Below, in pieces: positions 39,701-51,700 of a stretch of DNA of 64,000 nt; within the stretch, counting starts at the first letter, position 1; every line of letters begins with the position of its first letter. The DNA lies in assembly GCA_005408345.1 (NCBI GenBank), contig SEMN01000526.1, positions 124,001-188,000 of the forward strand, given 5' to 3'. The notes under the pieces were generated by a model. The model saw only the letters and a program-made list of their open reading frames with translations. It was not told where the DNA came from and ran no database searches. The stretch is from Macquaria australasica. Lineage: Eukaryota > Chordata > Actinopteri > Centrarchiformes > Percichthyidae. The position numbers and the translations under genes are program-made.

Positions 39701-42700
39701 GTTCTTATACATCTCTTCCACATCTTTCTCAGCTCAGATCCGTCTCAGAAAGTACATGTTTGTTGTGTATTATGTGTATTATCAAAAACTGTCAAGTGCC
39801 AAAAGCTGGCATCAAATCTAGTTCTTGATTTGAATACAAATTTTGTCAGTGAGTTCTACATTTAACATTTGAGAACTTTGGCTTCTTTTGTTAAATGATA
39901 AAACATGTTCATATTTCTTAAAGTAAGGTATAAAGAATCATTTTGACATAGGTACTGAGACTTGTATCAGCACAAGTAGAGAAAGTACCCTGACCCACTT
40001 ATGGGTAATAGTAGCAGCTGTAAAATAAAATACAGCCACAGACAAAGCGGAGTAAATGTTGGAATTTGAATACCATTTAAAGTTTTGCTGATTTATCTGG
40101 GCACTCAGCATTCTAAGTATGTGTTTTGTATGTGTTTGCAGGGAGACATGGGCCCTGTTGGCATTATGGGCTTACCTGGACCACCAGGACTCAAGGTAAA
40201 TGATGCAGTTTTCTAGTTATATCTCCTTCTGGTTTTGATATGGATACAATATGAATAGGGTACATTTTGGTGTGTAATGTGATTGGTCTTCAAGTCACGG
40301 CTCAGCTGACTTTGACCAGAAACGTGGTTGGTGTTGGGATTCAATTATTCCACAGCTTGAGTATGTAAACCCTTATGAACAGGAAATCCAGTGCTTCTCA
40401 TTAATCATGTTTTTTTCCTTTCATTTTTATTTTATTTTGCTTCCAAGGGAGTACCTGGAAACCCAGGGGAACCAGGACTGAAAGGTGATAAGGTGATCTG
40501 CATATGTCTTTCTCAGACTACTAACCCTCTGTATACAAGAATGTGAGAGGTGACAAATCATAAAATTGTATCTCTAGAAAGCTAACAGATAACACAGAGC
40601 TATAATGCACAACCTGTGGTGCATGTTTGAATATTTTTTTCCTAACATTCGTATTATTTTTTCATGTTTCTTTGTGTTTTCTCAGGGGGATGTTGGCTTA
40701 TCAGGAGAGCCAGGGGAGTGTGGATTCCAAGGGGACAAGGTAGGTGTATGTTCGTATGTGCTCAGGTGGTCCAGCAGGTCCTCCATAAATAATAAGATTG
40801 GTGGTTCGATGCCTGGCTTCTCTTGTCTTTATGCCAAAGTGTCAAAGCAAGACACTGAACTCCAGATTGCTTCTGATGATTAGACCAGCACCTAGCATGG
40901 CATCTCTGCTACCATCAGTGAAACTCCAGTATTTTTAAACTTGGGCCCTATTTTTACAAATGTTGGGGTCTAAATGACTAATACTTACCAAAAGTTTGGA
41001 ATTGGTCCAGTAGATAGCCTCTGCCGGCATCCGCAAATGGGCTGCAATGGCTGCAACGCAATCCTTGCGGGCAATTGAGCTTGTGAAAAGTATGTCCACT
41101 AAAAGTGCTTGTTCTTGTCACTGACAGGCTCCTATTGTTATTCGAAGTGTCTTGCTCAAGGAAAAGTCTTGCTCTGAAATCAAGTTGTTGCAGGAAGACG
41201 AAAGGATTTTACTCTTTAACAAAACAGTCTCTGTAGGGATCCTTTCCATAATGTTGTCAGACACTTCAGTCTGAGCCTGTCAGTGGCAAAAACAAGAACT
41301 TTTAGTGGACATACTTTTCACAGGCGCAATTACCCCAAAGGATTGTGTTGCAGCCATTGCAGCCTGTTCGCGGATGCCAGCGGAGGTGAGCTGCTGGACC
41401 AATTCCAAAACTTTTGGGAAGTATTAGTCATTTAAGACCCCAAAATTAGTAAAAATAGGGCCCAGGTTTAAAAATACCAGAGTTTCCCTTTAATGAGACC
41501 TATTGGTGAGCACCTTGCTCTCTAAAAGCTCTATAGAAGTGCAATCCATTTACCATTTCTTTGATTCCTATCATAGACATGTAGTTGGCGTGTTTCTGTA
41601 TGTAATCAGCATGTTTGTGCATGTGATTTTTTACTTTTTAACATTTGATTTACTCATTTGTCTTGCTGACTTGTTTACACTGAGCTGGCTTCTGTGTTGC
41701 AGGGTATCCGTGGCTCACCTGGGTTGCCGGGTCCTCGTGGAAAACCTGGACCACAGGTATCTTCTAACCCCCATTCAAACAGGGAGTACCAGCAGAGAAA
41801 AAGTTAGAAAAACTAGTCAAAAGTCTGTTGATTAGCAAAATATGTATTGTTGATGACACATGTCATGGAGTTTCTGTCATGGAAGTCCCATACAAGCATG
41901 CAGGTACATCCCACCCATTAATACAACATACATGACAGGAGCTCAGTGATGTAGCTCCAGTGCAGAGTTGAGATCTCTCTGATTAGATTGCACAGTTAAT
42001 ATGTGATTAGTGGTAGCACAGTTTATCTTTACACTGCACAGTATTACTTCATAGAGAGATTATACTTTATTTCTTTTAATAAGCGATTTCTATTCATGCT
42101 TATCTGCTTTGGTTGCTTGTATGTTCTCAGTAAGTGAAGCACTGTGCTGATTTTCCTGGGTGAACAATAAATAATGAATAAAGTACTGTCTATCTAATGG
42201 AGCACAGAGTAGGCTGTGAGTTTGTTGTAGAAGCTATTTCTACTTTTTCCCCTTAGCTGCTTCAGATAGGAAATTTTGTTCAGAAAGCTTAGTGGTGTGC
42301 TCAATGCGTACAGGAAATCTTAGGATGCACTCAGGGAAAAGAAAATGCTGGTGCTCTTGAAGAAAAACAGGCGGAAATCTTCAAATGTATACAAAAGCAA
42401 ACTTCAGGCAGTCATGCGTGTAGGAGAACTTTGGTCTAGGAAATGTATGCTAATCAGGCTGGGGCATAAACAACCCCTCAAAGAGCAGGGCACCGGCAAA
42501 TTCCCAGTGCATGTGCTGCCTTAGCTTTAAGACTAATCCACCGAAGTTGGCACTCGTGCGGTCTTAAGGGTCCTTAATATCTTCAGCACTCTCTGATCTG
42601 ATTTAAGATTCTAGCATGAAAAAACACGCTCTCTTGTTTGCTGTAGCAGCCGTTCTGAAAGGCCACAAACCATTAAGTGTATTTGGGCTGAGGTATTGTC

Positions 42701-45700
42701 AATTTGTTAAGTTAGTTATCTGTGTGATAACGGTATCATTATGTGACATTTCTTAGGGCAAACCTGGTGAAAAGGGCCCTGATGGGTTACCTGGCCCTCC
42801 TGGCCCAGAGGTAGGACAGATTATATTTCCTAAGTTTTATATTTTGACTAGATCCATTATATTTATATTATTCTATCACTGTAGATGTTAATACAAAGCT
42901 GTGTGAATAAAGTATGCTACCATGTGGTGATGAAGCTGGGGTTCATTTCCTATCATTTCCACAGGGCTTTCCGGGTGACATTGGCCCACCAGGACAAAAT
43001 GGCCCTGAAGGACCCAAGGTTAGTAGAGTGACATTAACCCTTTAGATGTGAATTGTCAGTGAGTGGAAATGAAGTGAAAGTTCACCCTCAGTGTTTGATC
43101 CATAGGGAAAGCAGGGGACAAGAGGAATGCCAGGTCCAAGAGGAACACCTGGACTTCAGGTGGGGTTGACTTAATATATTTTGAAAATGAATAAAAGATA
43201 AAAGCTATTTGTCTCCCCCTGACCTTTTGTGACAATTTTTTTTTGTCAGGGTGATGAAGGACCAGTTGGGCCAGCTGGACCCGCTGGACTCGAGGTGAGT
43301 GCTGATTGGATAAGCCCTGCAACTCAAGACCAGTTAGAAAATACACGGTTATCTTTTAGGATCCACACAAACAACACTGCTACGCTCAAGTGCACCATGT
43401 GTCTCTGCCTAAATTTAGCTTTGGAGGAATAACTATGAACAGTAAGTCCTTTGGCTGACTGATGTCTCTATTGTTCTGAAGCTGTTTTGAAAGACTTCCT
43501 ATTGGACACTGTGTATACTCATATTACCAGATCGGTCAGCAAATTGCTATGCTCTTTTCTATCATGAAAACAATCGCACACAATCACAGACAAAAGCAAC
43601 TGTCTTTAAAGGTCAAACCAAAATGTATAGTTGCATCAGATGATTGATTCATTTTAAGATGAATGCACAAGAGAAGGAACCTAAATCCTGACAATAATTC
43701 ATTATGTTGGTATCTATTTGGGAGGTCAAATGTGCAATTTAAGTTAATATATCAAAGGGACACTAAGAAATAACTCAAATAGTCACTTTTGTTGTTTGTT
43801 TTTTAAATATCTCCACCATACATAGATTTATATTCTCAATTATTAGCATCTGAACATAGAACGTAGTTGATAAAGAGGCCATGCAAGACAAACTTTATAA
43901 GAGACAAATGGGAATGTTTGGAACTGTTCTGCAGTATAAATAAAGTCCACAGTGACTATCTCTATCCAACTAAAGTGTTTGTTTGGAGTCATCCCAGGCT
44001 AAACAATAGAGAAGACTTTCCCAATGAAACTCTCTATTTTTGCTGGTTGACTCTGGACTGCCATCTCCCAAAAGTGTAACCCACAAGTGATTACTGAAAA
44101 CAAACACAAATGACCCAATGACTTGTGTGAGTAATATAAAGCCTTTGATGCTGCAAACAGCACTTTTTTATGGATCATTAAGTTTCTTAGAGGGCTGTTT
44201 TTGTTTTGGCTTCAGTTGTTGGTTTGTTTTGTGCCACGGCCTCTCGAGGGACGACAGACTCACAGACTGCACCTTTTACAGGAGATACAGAGTTTATTGT
44301 TTGTTGTGTGGAGCTGCAACACACTTCTCTGTGTCATTTTTGCTGTCTGTTCAGGGCAGGCCTGGGAGGCAGGGATTCCCTGGACTGACAGGCCCAGACG
44401 GACTCAAGGTCAGACCTAATAGTCACACATCCACCGCCGAAACACTGTCATCCTTAACTGAACATTCTCTCCCCGGCTTTCTTTTATGATAATGAATCAT
44501 CTGAATATGTGTAAATTAGATGTTAATTCTCCGGTACCACAGGGGAACGGGGCTCTAAGCACATTTCAACTGATTTGAACTAAAAACGAAAGGCATGAAT
44601 AAGTTTGTGATATGCTAATTGGGTGCTTTGCTGTAGGGCGAGACCGGGATAACTGGCGAGGTCGGAAAGCTTGGCGAGAGGGTAAAGGCTTTTCTTCCTC
44701 TTTCTGCTGATTTCTGTCTGATGCTCACTGTGTGTCTCTGTGTGTGTCTGTTTTGTTGGAGTCCCAAAGCTGTGCAGCCCTATTATGAGAAATCTAACTT
44801 CAATAGAGCTAAGAGAAATATGAGACGGCTAAGACGGCATGCTTTCTCTCCTTCAGGGACTGCCTGGTTTCATCGGGCCTGTTGGAGACACGGGCATCGC
44901 TGGAGAAAAGGTTAGCATGGTCTCAATTTGTCACACTTTGCTAGTATGACAATTTGTTGTTATCCAACATCCATTTTAATCTGTTAAATTGCTCTCTGTT
45001 GATAGAGCATGTGATTAGAGCTGAAACAATACTTCAATACCCACAAATTTTATAGTCGATTAATTGTTTTCATTCATTAAGAAGCAAAAATGTCAAACAC
45101 TTGCTGGAACCGGCTTCACAAATGTGCAGAATTGCTGCTTTTCTCTGTAATATGTCATTGTAAATTAAATATCTTTGAGTTTTGGACTGTTGGTCAGACA
45201 AAACCAGCAATATGAAGGCATCCCTTTGGGCTCTGCAAAATTGTAATTTTTTTTATATTTTGTAGACTGAACGCTTAATCAATGAATCTACGAAAGTATT
45301 AGACAGATTAATCGATAATGAAAATAATAGATGCAGCTCTACATGATGTTTCTCTAACTGTGGCTTGTGGTTCCTCAGGGTGATCGAGGGAAAACAGGCG
45401 CCCCTGGGCCGCCAGGTGAACCGGGGCCGATGGTAAGGAGTAAGTCTGGACCCTGTCTCTCGTACCAGGGGGCATTCAATTATGCATACGTAAGGGTTGG
45501 GAGTGTAATATGTTTGGAGAGACCGATGTAATAGGCAGATAATATAAGGCCACCCAGGTGTGTCAGAAATCTGAGAGCTTATTTATGATTTCTTTAATAA
45601 ATCATATAGCTATCATTTGAGTAATGTTGTATTCATCAGGGTCACACTGGAATACCTGGAGAGACGGGGCCACCTGGCCCGCAAGGGATCCCAGTAAGTT

Positions 45701-48700
45701 TACTGTTATCACTGTCATAGCGTTATGTGCACTGAATATAAAGAGACTACACTGGCCTGTTGTGTGGTCTATATAACTGGACCTGTCTCTTGTATCTTAG
45801 TTTCCATAGTTTGTTACAGTCAAACTCAAAGAATATTTTTTCACACACATTCAGGGGCCTCCTGGTTCACAGGGGTCCATCGGCATCAGAGGACCCAAAG
45901 GCAGGAGGGTAAGTAAGTGAAATCTGTGTTATAAGATTATATAACCATTAGGTTACATGTAACTACTGTCTGTTACCAAATAACATGACACAACAATTCA
46001 GTCTACACCAAATTCATGGAATTAGCATCATGGCTCTAGGGATGGCAATGGTGTTGGTCCACCACTCTGGTCCAGTCTGAAATATGTCAACAGCTATTGG
46101 ATGGATTGCCATGACATTTTGTGCAGACATTCATGGTCCCCAGAACATTTTTATTTGTCCAAATACTTTGCCAAAAACCTGCAAAACTAAAGACATGCCC
46201 ATCTGCCTCAGCTGTATTTGTGTTTAGTGCTAATTAGCAAATGCTAGCATGCTAACACGCTAAACTAAGGTGGTGAAGAGGGTAAACATTATACCTGCTA
46301 AACATCAGCATGATAGATTTGTCACTGTGAGTGTGTTGCAGAGCAATAGCAATGGCATAGCATGTCTTGTTTTATATTTGCTGGTAGGTCTTACCCAAGA
46401 AAATAATTATTTTGCTGTATAGATAATCATGCATTTTACATCCCCAGCAGCCGCACACAGCAATAGTTTATTTGGAATAAATGGATGACGTTACAGTAGT
46501 CAACATGAGCAGTGATGGTCACCTTCATCTTCACTGAACAGACCATGAAAGAGCAGAAAGTAGAGAAACTCAAACTTCATTGATCAAATCCAACCATCCA
46601 CAGATAATTACATCTCTTAGAAGTGCAGTGCAAAAACACTAGACCAAGGATTGCTTAGCAACCTTCTCCAAAGAAAAAAATAACCTTTAGGAAACATAAA
46701 AAGACCTGAATATCTCCACATAGGCACAACAACTGAAATTAATAAAACACATGGATTCTAACATGCTAAGCAGCTTGTCCCAACATCTTGCTACTCACAG
46801 TAAAAACACCCTGGAGTTTCTGTGCATGGAAATGTGTGTGTGTGTGTGTGTGTTGCGGTGTTTGCCATTAACTCAGAATAATTCCAGTGTTCGCTGGCTT
46901 TTCCATAATTGAGTTTTCTACTTTGGGAAAATATTCCATGGTTGCACTCCAGAATTATTAGACTGAATGAATAATTGATCTAACATGAATAAGTGGTATA
47001 ATTAAGGCATTTCATTCTGTGGATTGGTTTTTACACTGCTCCCCTGATATCACAAGCAGTCACAAATGTAATATTTAATAACTATAATAGCTGAAAATTA
47101 CATCAAAGCTTTGGGAAATAAAATTAAGACCAGTATGATTAAACACCAGTCTCCTTATTACACTGTCTGAAGTAATTCCCAGTTAACAAGAATGGGGAAA
47201 AACCAGTAACAACCTTTTCCCTGTGCCGAATGTTCTGTATTTAAAGTTGTGATATTACCTCCAAAAAAGTAGATAATAGCTTTATTCTGCAGGACACACA
47301 TTTAAAAAATCAGGTCTGTGTGTATTCCTGAATGGAGTGAAAGCAATATGTGAGCACAATAAATGAATCATAGGATTCCAATAAAAGTAGTGACAGCTAT
47401 TTGGAGGCTGAGTCCAATCCTGTTACTTTTTTAAACTTTACTTCTAGAGGGTTTAGTCATACTTCAGCATCATGCCACCCTGTCATTCAATTTTGTTTAA
47501 AAGCTGAATCTCCAGTGCCCCCATCCAAACTGACTCCACTGAATTCAAGCAACCTTTAAATCTTCATGTGATGCATTTCTCCGATACGTAAGCAAGTGAT
47601 TACATCATTTTATCTCAGGGGATTTCACTGTACTAAAGTAAAAAAGCCCTAAAATTGGTGCACTTTAAAAGAAAGCCAGGTGAAGTGGGTGAGCTTCCAC
47701 CTAATGTGCCTGTTCGGGTTGAATGGATTATGGAGGGAGGGTTGGATGGTAAATGCCTGCACTGTAAAACATGTCGATCTTAATGGGTCATGTAGTCAAT
47801 ATTGTTTTCCCCTGCAGAGAAACAAGACCGATCACTCCCGTAGTAGCATGAAGGCGTGACTTCATGCTTCTGAAAATTTGAATTTGCACTGGAAATAAGT
47901 AAAATTACCCCCTCTTATGTGCAAATGTCACTCAGTATTATACAAAACCGGTCATTAAATAAGTTGGAATGACTTTTTCAGTGGATTTATCAATCTCAAT
48001 TTAATTGTAATGTCTCTACAGAATATAACAACAAAAGGTATTGAAAAACAGGCAGCTTGTGAAAAGGCCTTTTGGATGATCAGAGGGCTTATCAAAATGA
48101 TTTTAAACACATTTCACAATTCTGATATTACTGTCATCAATTGTACTTAACCACAATTAGAAATACAATAGTTGCCCTCATAACTGAACATCGCTATGTC
48201 TCAGTCTCCCAACAACAGTCTTGAACAAACGTGTCTGTTATTACCAAGCAGCAATGGAAATGTCAAGGCCTCATATAGGTAGGAGTTGGGGTTTAGATCA
48301 CTTTTATATAAGATGCTTACATGAACAACACCAGCAAAAGACACAGTCAGTCCTTTAATGTTTTCTGACAGTGAATAGTTTGGTTCAATTTTAATGGCAA
48401 GGATGAATCAGCTGCAGGATTTGTGACCTTTTCCCCAGGCTTCTTTACAATAACCCCAGTGTGCAGGCGGTACCACTGTGTGTGTGATCGTGGAAAGATG
48501 GGGACAAAGTCTACACAGTGTGGATTGGGCATGCTGCGGAGCTAATTCCCAGATGCCAAGAATTTGCAAAATCGCTGCAATCTTTGATGGTGTCTCTCCG
48601 ATGTGGGCTAAACCACAGTGCACAATAAAAGCAAGAGAACTGCCTCCCAGGCTCCAAGAAATAGGGATGACAAAAATGGAGATTAAGTGCCCTAATTCAT

Positions 48701-51700
48701 TGACTTAATATGTCAAACAGTGTGCCTCAGGTCTGTTAAAGGCCACATTTTCCAAAGCTATTCATCAGTGACAACTTTTATTTCTTTGCATAGGGTCTGA
48801 GGGGTCCTGATGGCCCAGTGGGGGAGAAAGGGTCCACTGGAGTAAAGGTGAGCACATGGTCAGAAATTCCATGTTGACAATGGTTAATAAAATATTTTCA
48901 GAGTCTCAGATTTAGTTCAAGTTTGTGGGTCTCTTAAGTTGCTTTACATGCCAAACTGCCTAAGAGCAATGTCTGCCTGTCGACTTTCTTATTGCACACA
49001 TCGAATCTGTCCCACAGAAAGCAAGGATAAACAAAATGGCCCAAGTTTCTGTAACAGGGGAAAAAAAATCATGAGAACTTTTACAAGCAGCTTTGTTCAG
49101 CAGGCTGTAATTTTTTACTATTTTTAACATCTAAAGAATCTTTAGAGGACACTCTTTGTTAACTGCAAATCAAACAACAGAACCTTAAATCAAAGATGCC
49201 TAAAATATTGATGGTGCTGGTAGTGCTTGGCAGTCGGGAACATTTAGACTCTGGGGGATTTCAGAAAGCTCAGTTAACTGAGTTGGATGTTTTCTTTGCA
49301 GGGCCCTGATGGTCCACCAGGAAAAGTGGGCCTCCCCGGAGAGACGGTAAGAAAAACTTTCCCTTTGTTACAGTAATTATTAATTATTATTAATTATTAT
49401 TTAAATAGTCCTGTATTTAAATCTTACTGAAGTAAACTAACACAAGTATTAATATATTAGTAAAATGTACAGAAAGTATCAAAAGAAAAAGTATAGTAAA
49501 GAAAAATGGCCCCTGTGCGTGTCTTATTATTATAAATCATACTGATAGATTATATTACTGATGTATTAATGTGTAAGGATACTTTTACTGTTGTTACTGA
49601 TTGAGGTGTTACCTACTTTATACACTGTTGGCAGTTTAATCTACAACAGTGCATTATATAAGATCATCACGTTTTATATGTAAAATCCCATTCAACAAAA
49701 TAACTAGTAATTATAGCTGTCAAACAAATGTAGAGTAAAAACTCTAATATTTCACTCAAGTAAAGGATTTCATATTTTAAAACTGTACTTAAATACAGTA
49801 CTTGAGTAAATGTATTTAGTTACTTCCTTCACCACTGGTCATTTTAAGTCATTTGTCAAGCAAGAAGGCCAAAACGTTCACTAGTTCCAGTCTCTCAGTG
49901 TGATTTGCTGCTTTTCTCTGTTTAATATCATTGTAAATTGAATATATTTGGGATGTGGAGTGTTTGTGGGACAAAAAAAAATCAATTTGAAGATACCACC
50001 TTGGGCTCTTACAACTTGTGATTGGCATTTTTCACTATTTTTTAAAATTTGAAGACTTGACAATTAAAGTAATTGACAGACAATAAAAATAATTATTACT
50101 TGCAGCCCTATACTTAATCATCTCTGTTCTTTTACATTGGAATAATGTCTTGGTTATTATGTAAAACATATAAGAACACACAAGAAAGTGAACTGAGCCC
50201 TAGTCTTATGCTGACTATGCCTGTTTAACCCTCCATAGATTCGACATGGTGTAACAACACACAACACCATTAAAAACTCACCGTTCACCTGCTAGAGTGG
50301 AACTTACTTTTCCATTTGTGTCGTTTTGCTGCAGGGAAAGCTTGGCGAGCCAGGTGAAGCTGGGCCTAAGGGATTTCCAGTAAGTGATTGGGGCTAACAG
50401 AGGTCTCTTTTAGGTCAGTCTTGATTTTTGGGGTGGACTCATTTTGGGGGAACAGTGGTGGATAAGAGACGTGTGTGGCACACTGTTGCTCTAGTGGGTG
50501 TTGTAGCATTTCATCATGGGCATGAATACCAGTAGTGTGTGTGTTTATAAACAGCTGTGTTATTTTCAGGGTGTTCAAGGACCCTCTGGGCCTCCAGGAG
50601 CCAAAGGAATTGCAGGAGAGCCAGTGAGTTTATTTGCCTACATCAATGTGCCCTATTTTGGATCCATATTTGAAAATCAACCCAATTATCAACCTACTAT
50701 ATGGCAATGTTGTTATCTCTGTGTTGTTTACTCTATCTGGTTCAGTTATGTAAAATTCTTAAAGAGGATATAGGCAGAAACCATAGTGTCTCATTATCTG
50801 TAATGACCTGTGGCACTCCTGCACATACTCTGCGCCCTTCTTCTTGCCCTTGCATATAAACTCCACTCCAATTTCCACTTTGACACCTTTTTATTCAGTG
50901 CTTCCTAGAAACCCATATCCTGGTCAAAAAGCCCTGAACAACCTAATCCTCTTTCTCTCATTCTGCCCGAGTCTCACAGACACAAGCAGAGAAGTAGTGA
51001 GTCTGAGACAATTTGATTTACACCATCTCCTTCCTGGAGAGGCAGCTTTATTGTAGCCTGAATGTGTCTCTATAACAGCCGGCCTGTTTCCATCACTTGC
51101 AGAAGCTTTGGCTCAGTGTTTTGAAAGCTCTTAGCCCTGCAGATTAACTTATCTCCACAAATCCACACTTTCTGCCTGGTTCTTATTTCTTTTCCCATTT
51201 CTCCTCCTTTGCTGTCACTTTCAGAGGTGTTTGTCCAAGATTAGAAAGTACTCTTAACCTTTTTATTGATGCCTCTGCTTTTCCGCAGGGACCAGCAGGG
51301 CCATCAGGAACGATTGGGCCTCTAGGGGAGATGGGGCCGAGGGTGAGTTTGATCGCACAGCTGGTGTGAGAGCTCCCGCTGACTTTTACATTAGCTCTGA
51401 ATAGTAAAGGCTGTCACTGTTTTTGACAGGGGCCGCCGGGGAAGGCTGGAGAGAGAGGACCGCCTGGTGAACCTGGAGAGAAGGTGAAAATGATGATATG
51501 CTGTTGACGTTTTCATTGATTATTGAGATACTGGACTGGCAGATGTGTACTTTAGTTTGTGTTTTACATCATGAACATTTGTGTGGGATGATGACATTAC
51601 AACAGCCTTTGCTGCAGTAAATGGTTATGCGGGGAAGCACCGTCTACTCTATGAAATTATATATGGGCCTCAATCCTAAGAATAATTTAATTTGAGAAAA

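Larger units (their letters stand above)
40740..41702 (+). other. Intron 17
   Basis: Nearly all of this 963-bp intron is mobile DNA: a tRNA-derived SINE fragment immediately followed by a long inverted-repeat element. Confidence 0.8.
45909..48793 (+). other. Intron 28
   Basis: A 2.9-kb non-coding intron with a T2 repeat near its 5' end and a GT microsatellite near 46.84 kb. The paired open frames around 48.35-48.7 kb have no domain features. Confidence 0.7.

Noticed and set aside
40918..41489. Giant pre-miRNA or coding transposon
   Set aside because: The arms are far longer than a miRNA precursor and no transposase frame is present; a MITE explains it.
44118..44489. Plus-strand frame of 123 codons
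   Set aside because: Only the part covering exon 23 is coding; the rest is intron read-through in the same frame.
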